This document shows, piece after piece, positions 1-6,135 of a DNA stretch of 9,617 nucleotides. The stretch is from contig CAYMCQ010000112.1 in NCBI GenBank assembly GCA_964389025.1, positions 1 to 9,617 of the forward strand, written 5' to 3'. The notes under the pieces were generated by a model. The model was given only the letters and a program-made list of their open reading frames with translations. It was not told where the DNA came from and did no database searches. The position numbers were made by a program, and so were the translations under genes. Within the stretch, counting starts at the first letter, position 1. The number at the start of each line of letters is the position of its first letter. The DNA comes from CAYMCQ01 sp964389025. Lineage in GTDB: Bacteria; Verrucomicrobiota; Verrucomicrobiia; Limisphaerales; CAYMCQ01.

Positions 1-49
1 TATTGACACTCCGATTTTGACACTTCCACTGACCAACAACTAATGACAC
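1..49. mobile_element. Possible terminus of an IS21-type insertion sequence (partial)
   Basis: The heptamer TGACACT occurs three times, at 4-10, 18-24 and 44-50, with a related CACTGACC near 27-34. Read on the minus strand this is a series of GTGTCA motifs. IS21-family elements characteristically carry several short direct repeats of this kind inside each end, and their tips begin with TG and finish with CA. A plausible tip is the TGACA ending near 49, with the element body lying off the left edge. No transposase is visible in the window, so the call rests on the motif pattern and on the broken gene next to it (86-271). It could also be an unrelated repeat cluster. Confidence 0.33.
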
Positions 50-85
50 TTGCCCTTCATAATCTACCAAACTTTCGCCTGCGTT

Positions 86-271
86 ATAAAGCCGGAACCG
101 CTGCGGCATGGAAGCGTTCTGGCTGTAATTCCAAAAACTCGTCGCCGCATCGGCATGGTTGCCTTGTTAACTTTGCAATTTTGCCAATGCCCAAAGTGAC
201 TTGCCCAAGTCAGAACCGGAAGCCACAGCAATATTTTGCTGAAACAGTTGAGTGGCGAGGTCGGCGCGGTT
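86..271 (-). pseudogene. Diverged duplicate fragment of the adjacent TPR gene, with in-frame stop
   Basis: Read on the minus strand from 271 to 86, this stretch aligns without any gap to codons about 397-458 of the 740-residue TPR protein encoded at 2293-4515. I count 54 identical residues over 62 codons. Recognisable blocks are RADLA.QLFQQNIA, GSDLGKSLWALAKLQS and MPQRFRLY. One codon that is GAA (Glu) in the intact gene is TAA here, at 167-169. Homology stops abruptly after the Tyr codon at 86-88 on one side. On the other side it fades out 6 nt past the stop of the next minus-strand gene. It is therefore a gene remnant and not an active repeat domain. Synonymous and amino acid differences show the duplication is not recent. 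The cut near 86 lies about 35 nt from the IS-like repeats, so transposition or recombination may have truncated it. Confidence 0.87.
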
Positions 272-276
272 GGAAA

Positions 277-1047
277 TCAATTGGACAAAGCCGCTGAGAT
301 TTTTTTTACTACTTCAAAGTCTTTGCCACCCTCTTTGGTTTTTATTTTTTCGACTTTGGCTTTCACGTGCTCAATCTTGGCTTCGGGCGTAGTGAACTTC
401 TTGTTTGTGTGTTTCAAATAGTCGGCATACTCGTCAGGTTGTCCTGTGATAATGAGATAAGCGGCAAAGGCATGTTTTGAATTGTTCTTCTTCACCTGCC
501 TGATGAGTTCGGGCAGACCGAAGATTCCGTAACGCCGAAGCGCGACAACTTGGTGTGGATTGAGATCGTCCCCAGCCTCTTTCGATAACTTCTGATTACA
601 GAGTTCTGCAATTTTTTTGCTTGGATCTTTATACAGTCCCTGCTGCCACTCCGCCCTGTAGCGCGCAGTAAGTTCGGCGATGTTCTGACCTGGATTATCC
701 ACTATGCGATCTGGAAACCAAAGGTTGATTCCAGCAACGTGATCTAATAGCCGAAGGTCAAAATACAACACCCCATTAAGATTCGTGCCAACCGCAATTT
801 TCTGGGCTAAGAAGTAAGCTAATCCGATTTTGTTTTGCTCGATCTCGGTCACGACTGTCGCGAGATCTTCCGGCACGCCGTTCGTTTGAAAAAACATCGG
901 TTCTGTTAGAAACGGATTTGACTCTAAAGCCTTGTGCCATCTCTGATAGAGTGATTCAAATTGGGGGTCTGTTTTTTGACTTTGACTCTGTAAAGAGACG
1001 GGAAAAAAGCCCATGAATACGGTGCAAATAAGAACGCTCATTTTCAT
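277..1047 (-). CDS. Exported protein of unknown function, 256 aa
   Basis: I do not recognise a family. The frame is open from a GTG at 1068, but that start would overlap the upstream gene by 11 nt. The ATG at 1047 begins just 10 nt after that gene's stop and immediately opens a signal peptide (MKMSVLICTVFMGFFPVSLQ), so I prefer it. No Shine-Dalgarno site precedes either start. The mature part looks soluble and mostly helical. A middle segment contains LYKDPSKKIAELCNQ, and a following stretch (about 163-203) reads NPHQVVALRRYGIFGLPELI, which has the look of an all-helical HEAT-like repeat. The last 40 residues are very lysine-rich (KAKVEKIKTKEGGK). The gene is probably cotranscribed with the two genes upstream. 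The stop falls 6 nt from the duplicated TPR fragment, so its present C-terminus may have been set by that rearrangement. Confidence 0.72.
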   Translation of the reverse strand: MKMSVLICTVFMGFFPVSLQSQSQKTDPQFESLYQRWHKALESNPFLTEPMFFQTNGVPEDLATVVTEIEQNKIGLAYFLAQKIAVGTNLNGVLYFDLRLLDHVAGINLWFPDRIVDNPGQNIAELTARYRAEWQQGLYKDPSKKIAELCNQKLSKEAGDDLNPHQVVALRRYGIFGLPELIRQVKKNNSKHAFAAYLIITGQPDEYADYLKHTNKKFTTPEAKIEHVKAKVEKIKTKEGGKDFEVVKKISAALSN

Positions 1048-1057
1048 AAAAAAGTAT

Positions 1058-2278
1058 TTAGTTACCACCTACAATATTTTGATAAGTTCCACCTTCCATT
1101 TCGTGGAGGTCGTGCGAGATGCGTGTTCCCTGGCCCGGTTTGCTGCTAGCTTTACAGTCATCGGCAGGTCCGCCACTTTTTTTGGCAACATGGGCAACAT
1201 TATCCAGCCCGGTGCCAAAATATGCTATGCTTCCCGCCGGAACTCCCTTCGCGGTATAGAACGCGTTCAACTCCGCCGCGGACCATCTCCCGTCCCCGTT
1301 GCCAAAGCCATCTGCTTCGACATCCCACCACCGGGTTGTATCACCGATAGTCCAAGCAAGACAATTGTAGGCAACGCTGGTGAATGGATATGGAGGACGT
1401 GGAGTAGGAAGCCAAGTGGCATCTGCCTCCTTACATGTATGACACCGAATCATACGTGGAAACCCTGCTTTAATTATATTCCACTCGGCGTCGGAAAGCG
1501 GCGTGCTGCACGGGCAACCGAATATTATTTTGATTGTCTTGGATGAAGTTCCCGCTGTGCAGGTGAATACGTTAGTGGCCGATGTCGTGGATTTACTGAT
1601 TTTTCGCTGCAATTTTCCAAGTCCAACAGCGGTGCCGCCGGTGAACGACCAACAACCTGGCAAATCCGCCTCCGCCAGCCCAAGGCAATCTGAGGCAGTC
1701 ACAATAACATCGCCCGCGCCGGCGCAGACTTTGTATTCCGGCGGGCTGGAACCAGCCACCAGCGTTCCTTCAGTTGGTTGCAGATCTGTAACTGCCTCCA
1801 CTTTTACCGTGAATGTCCCGACCGTCACCGTTGCCGTTTCACTCGGACAATCGGTATCCGAGGTCACTCCTTTGACTTTGGCCGTAAAGGTGAACGTTCC
1901 GCACGTTGGGAAATTTGGTGGAATCGGCGGCTCGAACCAGTTCGTCGCGCTGTAAGTGATGAGGACGGTTTCGGTTGTTGGAGAAGAGCAATCGTAAGTG
2001 ATTGTGCGCGTCTTGCTGCCGTCGTTAAACGTTGTGCCGCTCACCGACGAGCTGGCGCTGGCACCCACGCAGATGACGGCGTTTGTTTTGCTCAATGCGC
2101 CCGGGTCTTTTACTGAACCGGTGGTGCAACTCCAACCGCCATAATGGGGGCCGGTTTCATTGCATGGTTCCGCGCTGGCATTAGGGTTTTGACCAGTTTG
2201 CGCTGCGACGTAGATGGTCGCGCCCAAACCAAAAAGTGCAATTGCGCCAAGCATCAGTCGCCAATTTGCTGTCCTCAT
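1058..2278 (-). CDS. Secreted cysteine-rich protein with C-terminal DUF7689-like domain, 406 aa
   Basis: Residues 1-26 form a clear signal peptide: MRTANWR, then a hydrophobic stretch ending in YVAA. The segment from about 35 to 255 is rich in Thr, Ser, Gly and Val and looks like beta-sandwich (Ig-like) domains. It holds many of the protein's 16 cysteines, which suggests disulfide bonds outside the cytoplasm. CPC at 255-257 and CHTC at 279-282 precede the C-terminal domain. That domain (about 300-406) begins YNCLAWTIGDTTRWW, a signature I associate with the DUF7689-like group. D319, E321, D323, N327, D329 and E336 form an acidic glycine-rich loop like an EF-hand variant. C306 with H363 or H389/H392 could be a catalytic Cys-His pair, which is inference only. 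The gene starts 14 nt after the TPR gene's stop and lacks a Shine-Dalgarno site. No biochemical role can be given. Confidence 0.78.
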   Translation of the reverse strand: MRTANWRLMLGAIALFGLGATIYVAAQTGQNPNASAEPCNETGPHYGGWSCTTGSVKDPGALSKTNAVICVGASASSSVSGTTFNDGSKTRTITYDCSSPTTETVLITYSATNWFEPPIPPNFPTCGTFTFTAKVKGVTSDTDCPSETATVTVGTFTVKVEAVTDLQPTEGTLVAGSSPPEYKVCAGAGDVIVTASDCLGLAEADLPGCWSFTGGTAVGLGKLQRKISKSTTSATNVFTCTAGTSSKTIKIIFGCPCSTPLSDAEWNIIKAGFPRMIRCHTCKEADATWLPTPRPPYPFTSVAYNCLAWTIGDTTRWWDVEADGFGNGDGRWSAAELNAFYTAKGVPAGSIAYFGTGLDNVAHVAKKSGGPADDCKASSKPGQGTRISHDLHEMEGGTYQNIVGGN

Positions 2279-2292
2279 AAAAGTGTTTCAGT

Positions 2293-4515
2293 TCAAAGAG
2301 TAACCCGAGCCAAGTCGTTCTGTAGTTTCGTCAGGTTTGCTTGCAGCTTGTCCGTGGCAATTCCCGATGTCGCGGGAACTTGATCCAGATTCAGTCCTGC
2401 TTTGAGCAAGAGCGCGCAAGCCGCCATGTCGCGCTTCCAATACATCGTCCAGTTCTTGCCGATGCAGAGAAGCATCTTGTCAGCAAACGCCGCCGCCTGG
2501 CTCGCGTTGCCCTGTTTCCACGCGCGAAGGGCAAACCAGTAGTAGGCTGCGCTTGTCCATTCGTGCGTCGGCGCGACTTGCGCCATCTTTTCGTAAATCG
2601 AAAACATCGCAGCAAAATCGTTCTGATTGCGTTTCATCGCCGCGTAAGAAACGCCGAGCATGGCGTAACCATTGGGTGGCGTTGCAGAATCGTTAATAAA
2701 CGCGGCAATGAACTGCTCCGCCTCTTGCGTGCGTTTGCTGTCGCGGTAGGCGCGGAAAACGGTCTCGATCCAGTTCCAGTAATCCTCCCGCTCCGACCAG
2801 AGCCATTGCCTCTTTGCGTCGTTGAGCCGCGTCCACGTGGCAATCATCGCGTCGTAGAGCGCAAAGTCATTCGCCCGTCGGCAGAGTTTGAAAAGAATCG
2901 TGGCCGCGGGCGAAGGATGGCCGCAGTTATCGAACGTTTGCAGCGCTCGCTGTTGTCCCTGCTGGAAAACTTGCAGACCGAAACTTCGATCAATGGCGTA
3001 GGTGCGGATTTGATTCGCGAGATCGAGAACCAATTCCCAATTTGAAATTTGCGGCAGAGCGGCTTCGATTTGCGGACGGGCTTGAGCAATCACACCGGGC
3101 TGGTTCGCAGACGCCATTTCACGCACCCATTGAACCAAAGCGTAGAGCCGAAATCGCTGCGGCATCGAAGTGTTCTGGCTGTAATTCCAAAAGCTTGTCG
3201 CGGCGTCGGGGTGGTTGCCTTGTTCGCTTTGCAACTTTGCCAACGCCCAAAGTGACTTGCCCAAATCGGAACCGGCAGTTGCGGCGATGTTCTGTTGAAA
3301 CAATTGCACTGCGAGATCAGCGCGACTTGCTTTTTTGCACGCGAGCGCGAGTCCATGTTTGATTGCTGCTCGCTTGGTTTGCCCGAAACGATTCACCGCT
3401 TGCGTGATCAAACTGTCAATCGCCGGAGATTGATTTTGCACAAGCGCACATCGAACAATTTCTTTCGCGGCGGAGAGCCATTCGTTCGGGCCAAGTTTCG
3501 GCGTGTTCAGCAATGCTTGCGCGGCCTGCTGCTGGTCGGCAGGCGTTGCGTTCGTCAGTCGTGCGTTCGTGATTTTCAGTTTGTGCAACTCGGCGGCAAT
3601 CGTCGGGTTGCCTTGTCCCGCTTGCTGCAACCAGTTTGCGGCAAGCTGTTGCCAGCGAGAATCACTTTGGTTTCGCAATCCGCGAGCCAGAACGAGAACC
3701 GCGCGGGCGCGAACGGATGGCGTCGCTTGCGCCAGCCCATTCAACAAAGTCGTGTCGAGGACGTTCGTTCCCGTCTTGCGTCCTGCGGCCAACAAAACAT
3801 TCCACGCGGAAAGTGTCTTGGCGTGATATTGGCCGAGAACAATTGCCTGACGAGCGAGAGTCGCCGCCGTCGCTCCGTCGCCTTCGCGCAATGCAATTTC
3901 AGCGAGCGCGATTCTCGCCTTGCACGCGCCGTTCGGATTTGATTGCAGAGCTTGCTGGAAAAGCGCCTTGGCGGGCGCGAGTTCTCCGGCGTGGAAAAAG
4001 AATCCGCCGAGCCGGGTTGCCACAACGCTCACTCGTGGAGGTTGTGGCGGAATCACCGCCTGTCCGCCCGCGGCGAGGATCGCGCTCGCTGCGGCGACAG
4101 CATCTCGATATTGCTGCTCGTGCGCTGCGGCAACTTGCAATGCTGCATTCGCGCGAGCGGTAGCTTCCGCAACCTGAACGTTGTTAAGCAGACTTTGAAT
4201 TTCCCCCATGGCCGGACGCAACCACGCCTGCGGGCGGTCCTGCACCTGTTGGAAAACCTGTGCGTAAACCGTCGCAGCTTCATCAAACTTTCCCTGCCTG
4301 AACAAACAATCGCCCGCGAGCGAAAGCAGCTTGGATTTGAAGTCCGTTTCGGGATTGTTCGCGACTTGCTGGTCAACCTGCGCAAGCGCCTCGTCAAATC
4401 GCTCGCGATTTACCAAAACACTCAGGTTTCGCAGAAGTGTCGAACGCGGATCGTGGTCTGCCAGATTCGTCGCCGAATGTTTCCGAAACCGCTGCGGACT
4501 ATGTTTCCGTTTCAT
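2293..4515 (-). CDS. Large TPR-type helical repeat protein, 740 aa
   Basis: The protein is rich in Ala, Gln and Leu and is built of repeated helix pairs. Good TPR-like units are at about 66-99 (AGDCLFRQGKFDEAATVYAQ), 166-199 (FFFHAGELAPAKALFQQAL), 201-232, 420-450 (ALAKLQSEQGNHPDAATSFW) and near 670-700 (YYWFALRAWKQGNASQAAAF). TPR proteins act as scaffolds that bind partner proteins; the partner here is unknown. No signal peptide is visible: the N-terminus MKRKHSPQRFRKH is basic and lacks a hydrophobic core, unlike its neighbours. The ATG at 4515 is the first usable start, because an in-frame TGA lies in the hairpin just upstream. That hairpin occupies 4523-4544, leaving only 7 nt before the ATG and no Shine-Dalgarno site. 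The gene leads a three-gene minus-strand cluster with two exported proteins. A mutated copy of codons 397-458 lies at 86-271. Confidence 0.85.
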   Translation of the reverse strand: MKRKHSPQRFRKHSATNLADHDPRSTLLRNLSVLVNRERFDEALAQVDQQVANNPETDFKSKLLSLAGDCLFRQGKFDEAATVYAQVFQQVQDRPQAWLRPAMGEIQSLLNNVQVAEATARANAALQVAAAHEQQYRDAVAAASAILAAGGQAVIPPQPPRVSVVATRLGGFFFHAGELAPAKALFQQALQSNPNGACKARIALAEIALREGDGATAATLARQAIVLGQYHAKTLSAWNVLLAAGRKTGTNVLDTTLLNGLAQATPSVRARAVLVLARGLRNQSDSRWQQLAANWLQQAGQGNPTIAAELHKLKITNARLTNATPADQQQAAQALLNTPKLGPNEWLSAAKEIVRCALVQNQSPAIDSLITQAVNRFGQTKRAAIKHGLALACKKASRADLAVQLFQQNIAATAGSDLGKSLWALAKLQSEQGNHPDAATSFWNYSQNTSMPQRFRLYALVQWVREMASANQPGVIAQARPQIEAALPQISNWELVLDLANQIRTYAIDRSFGLQVFQQGQQRALQTFDNCGHPSPAATILFKLCRRANDFALYDAMIATWTRLNDAKRQWLWSEREDYWNWIETVFRAYRDSKRTQEAEQFIAAFINDSATPPNGYAMLGVSYAAMKRNQNDFAAMFSIYEKMAQVAPTHEWTSAAYYWFALRAWKQGNASQAAAFADKMLLCIGKNWTMYWKRDMAACALLLKAGLNLDQVPATSGIATDKLQANLTKLQNDLARVTL

Positions 4516-4522
4516 AAAATGC

Positions 4523-4544
4523 GGCTCGGCTTTTCAGCCGAGCC
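4523..4544 (-). repeat. Perfect 8-bp inverted repeat directly upstream of the TPR start
   Basis: GGCTCGGC at 4523-4530 and GCCGAGCC at 4537-4544 form a perfect GC-rich stem around a six-base loop. On the minus strand the transcript would read stem, loop UGAAAA, stem, then GCAUUUU and the AUG of the TPR gene. It could act as a weak intrinsic terminator for the upstream 89-residue gene, as a translation-blocking hairpin for the TPR gene, or be part of a REP-like element. The T-run after it is only four long, so termination would be inefficient. Confidence 0.7.
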
Positions 4545-4546
4545 AA

Positions 4547-4586
4547 CCCAGTGAAAGGCGTCCATGGTTGGAGGCAGAACACTGGG
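4547..4586 (-). repeat. Second inverted repeat adjoining the first
   Basis: CCCAGTG at 4547-4553 pairs exactly with CACTGGG at 4580-4586 around a 26-nt interval that itself contains the palindrome CCATGG. With the 4523-4544 hairpin it fills nearly the whole 77-nt gap between the 89-residue gene and the TPR gene. Paired hairpins of this size resemble REP or interspersed palindromic elements. No second copy is visible in this window. Confidence 0.5.
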
Positions 4587-4592
4587 GAAAAC

Positions 4593-4862
4593 CTAAACCG
4601 ATTCCATTATCAACCGGCATCCAATGCTCCGGTCTTTGATCTTCGAGACGGCCTCCTGAACGGACTGGAATCGGGTGCGTTGACAAAATCGTAAAAAAGA
4701 CGGGCTGTAATGCTTGCCGACAATCGGCCGGATGCGGACGAGTGTTTTGCGCGTGGAAGAATCGCGCTGAGAAATGACTTTGAACATCGGCGCGGTCGCT
4801 GCGGCTGCCGCTCCCACTCCCGCCACTTTCAGAAATTTTTTTCTCGTCATCCGCCCGCTCAT
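4593..4862 (-). CDS. Small protein with Tat-like signal peptide, 89 aa
   Basis: The N-terminus reads MSGRMTRKKFLKVAGVGAAA, followed by more Ala-rich sequence and a polar segment. TRKKFLK matches the twin-arginine export motif (S/T-R-R-x-F-L-K) except that the second Arg is Lys, and an alanine-rich hydrophobic stretch follows as expected. The remaining roughly 60 residues are basic and contain two cysteines (FCQRTRF and IGCRL). I do not recognise a family. Most Tat substrates are much longer, so this may be a small exported protein or the surviving head of a larger gene. The start at 4862 is well supported by AGAAGGA (4868-4874) at proper spacing. That is the only convincing Shine-Dalgarno site among the genes here. 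It is transcribed divergently from the nucleosidase-like gene and lies upstream of the TPR gene in the same direction. Confidence 0.62.
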   Translation of the reverse strand: MSGRMTRKKFLKVAGVGAAAAATAPMFKVISQRDSSTRKTLVRIRPIVGKHYSPSFLRFCQRTRFQSVQEAVSKIKDRSIGCRLIMESV

Positions 4863-4867
4863 AAAGT

Positions 4868-4874
4868 TCCTTCT
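4868..4874 (-). promoter_or_regulatory. Ribosome binding site of the 89-aa gene
   Basis: On the minus strand AGAAGGA ends 5 nt before the ATG at 4862, an ideal Shine-Dalgarno placement. It fixes the start at MSGRM rather than the in-frame ATG four codons later. None of the other genes in the window has a comparable site. Confidence 0.7.
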
Positions 4875-4903
4875 GAGTTGTGTATGACTTTTACTCTAAA
4901 TCG

Positions 4904-4913
4904 CCCCCCCCCC
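4904..4913. repeat. Run of ten C in the divergent promoter region
   Basis: Ten consecutive C residues (G on the minus strand) lie between the divergent 89-residue gene and the nucleosidase-like gene, followed by a seven-base T run at 4922-4928. On the minus strand the G-run sits between a weak -35-like TTGCGT and a weak -10-like TAGAGT with a 15-nt spacer. Length changes in the tract would alter that spacing. The promoter assignment is weak; the tract itself is plain in the sequence. Confidence 0.8.
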
Positions 4914-4958
4914 ACGCAACATTTTTTTGAAAAGGTTACCAACAAGTTATTCACAAAT

Positions 4959-5765
4959 ATGAGGCTGCTTGTTCTTCCTCTCTTCATCGCTGGCGCACTC
5001 GCGCCGGCTTGCCAAGTTTCCGCTGACAACGTGGCGTTCTTTTATGCGGTTGAAAAAGATTTCGAGACGCTCAAGGCGCAGGCGCAACCCGTCGGCCAGC
5101 CAATCAAGGTTGGCAACCGCAGCATCGCCGTCCTGCAAATCAAAGCCCACAAAGTCTATGCCGTGAAGATGGGTTCAGGCGCAGTCGAGACGGCGGCTAG
5201 CGCACAAGCATTGCTCGCGCGCATCAAGTGCGATTACGGATTTTCAGTCGGGCCAGTCGGCGCGCTTTCGGACAAACTCAAAGTCGGCTCATGGCATCGC
5301 GTCGGAGAAACCGTGAGCTATCAAAAAGGTTCGTGGACAAAATCCGGCTTCCAACTCTCCGAATCTTCCTCACTGGTTTTGAAATACGAAACCAACAAAT
5401 TCAAATTGCCCGAACTGTTTGAAAGACTGGACACCATCAAAGTCGCCTCGGGAGAAATGTTCATCGCCGCAGACAATTTTCGCTCGCAACTCCGCGACAC
5501 AACCGGCTGCGACGCCGTGGACATGAATTTGTTTGGCCTAGTGACCGTCTGCAACGACCATCGCCTCCCGCTGGTTTGCTGGCGCGTCGTCAGCGACAAA
5601 GCCGATGACAATGCGAGCGAGGACTTTCGGAAGTTTGTCAGCAGCTACGATGGCGCAGGTGGAAAGGCTGTTGCGGAAGGGATTTCTAATTTGCCAGCCA
5701 ACCCAAATTCACCTGAGTCTTATCCAAATTTGAAAAAGGCTCTTTCCGACGAAACTCCGAACTAG
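4959..5765 (+). CDS. Exported MTA/SAH nucleosidase-like protein (purine phosphorylase superfamily), 268 aa
   Basis: I chose the ATG at 4959 because it opens a signal peptide (MRLLVLPLFIAGALAPACQ, likely cut after VSA at 20-22). Upstream in-frame codons are antisense to the 89-residue gene. An APAC at 15-18 is only a poor lipobox. The mature protein follows the order of 5'-methylthioadenosine/S-adenosylhomocysteine nucleosidase: AVEKDFETL at 30-38 (E32 aligns with catalytic Glu12 of the E. coli enzyme), MGSGAVETAA at 71-80, VGPVGALSDKLKVG at 97-110, ASGEMFI at 163-169, AVDMNLFGL at 186-194 and VVSDKADDNASEDF at 210-223 (D213 aligns with catalytic Asp197). The usual M-E that holds the ribose hydroxyls is M189-N190 here. 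MTA/SAH nucleosidases are normally cytoplasmic. The signal peptide and the Asn point to a changed substrate or a non-catalytic nucleoside-binding role. No clear Shine-Dalgarno site is present. Confidence 0.77.
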   Translation: MRLLVLPLFIAGALAPACQVSADNVAFFYAVEKDFETLKAQAQPVGQPIKVGNRSIAVLQIKAHKVYAVKMGSGAVETAASAQALLARIKCDYGFSVGPVGALSDKLKVGSWHRVGETVSYQKGSWTKSGFQLSESSSLVLKYETNKFKLPELFERLDTIKVASGEMFIAADNFRSQLRDTTGCDAVDMNLFGLVTVCNDHRLPLVCWRVVSDKADDNASEDFRKFVSSYDGAGGKAVAEGISNLPANPNSPESYPNLKKALSDETPN

Positions 5766-6088
5766 GCGCGCGGATAAACCAGCGAATTCAAACGCGCCTG
5801 TGATTGTTTCGTGAGGCCGGTGAAAAGCATCGAGACGATGTAACCCAAATGTTTGTTCCCGCTACAGCCGACAACGACGCCGTTGCATTGAAGTTTTTCG
5901 TGATTGTTGCGACCGGATTCGAGGGTTACGGTCATTTCCGTCCAGAGGGAAAACGGCGTAAGACTGCGAAATTCCACTCCGTTTTTGGTGACAACAACCG
6001 CGTCTGAAGAGAGCGTCAGCCGGGTTTGGCGGGCTTGAACTGTGACATGCTGAAGACTTTTGTCGCTCTCAATTTTTCTCGCGCTCAT
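5762..6088 (-). CDS. PilZ-like domain protein, 108 aa
   Basis: This small soluble protein has the shape of a single PilZ domain: a basic lead-in (QARQTRLTL at 18-26), then SLTPFSLWTEMTVTLE at 42-57, then a beta-rich end with CNGVVVGCSGNKHLGYIVSMLFTGL at about 68-92 and a short C-terminal helix (SQARLNSLVY). PilZ domains bind cyclic-di-GMP through RxxxR and (D/N)xSxxG. Here R20 and R23 are too close for a standard RxxxR and the second motif is absent, so binding is doubtful. The pattern resembles PilZ-annotated proteins I associate with Verrucomicrobia (from memory). It follows fabH after 47 nt in the same direction and may be the last gene of that operon. Its TAG shares CTAG with the stop of the convergent nucleosidase-like gene. 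No Shine-Dalgarno site is seen. Confidence 0.68.
   Translation of the reverse strand: MSARKIESDKSLQHVTVQARQTRLTLSSDAVVVTKNGVEFRSLTPFSLWTEMTVTLESGRNNHEKLQCNGVVVGCSGNKHLGYIVSMLFTGLTKQSQARLNSLVYPRA
5764..5799. repeat. Inverted repeat at the convergent gene ends
   Basis: AGGCGCG at 5764-5770 pairs exactly with CGCGCCT at 5793-5799 across a 22-nt loop. It begins in the stop codon of the nucleosidase-like gene and lies inside the last codons of the PilZ-like gene. With no T-run after it and a long loop it is a poor intrinsic terminator, but it is the only candidate in a place where two convergent genes leave no spacer. Confidence 0.35.
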
Positions 6089-6135
6089 AATTGATGAATC
6101 ACTTTAACACATCTCAACACACGGTCAAATTAGTT

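Noticed and set aside
1..50. Left-edge repeats as a CRISPR fragment
   Set aside because: The repeated unit is only 7 bases and the spacing is irregular (14 and 26).
298..307. T-run near 300 as a terminator
   Set aside because: It is coding sequence (Lys-Lys codons) for the minus-strand gene and reads as A-run in that gene's transcript, with no stem before it.
1048..1068. GTG start giving the 256-aa protein 7 extra residues
   Set aside because: It would overlap the upstream stop and put charged residues before the signal peptide; the ATG at 1047 fits better.
3295..4554. Several plus-strand open frames of 100-215 codons
   Set aside because: All lie opposite the TPR gene, are rich in Arg and Cys, and overlap each other in different frames, as expected of shadows in GC-rich sequence.
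4710..4958. Upstream extension of the nucleosidase-like gene by 83 codons
   Set aside because: It would read antisense through the 89-residue gene and bury an otherwise good signal peptide starting at 4959.
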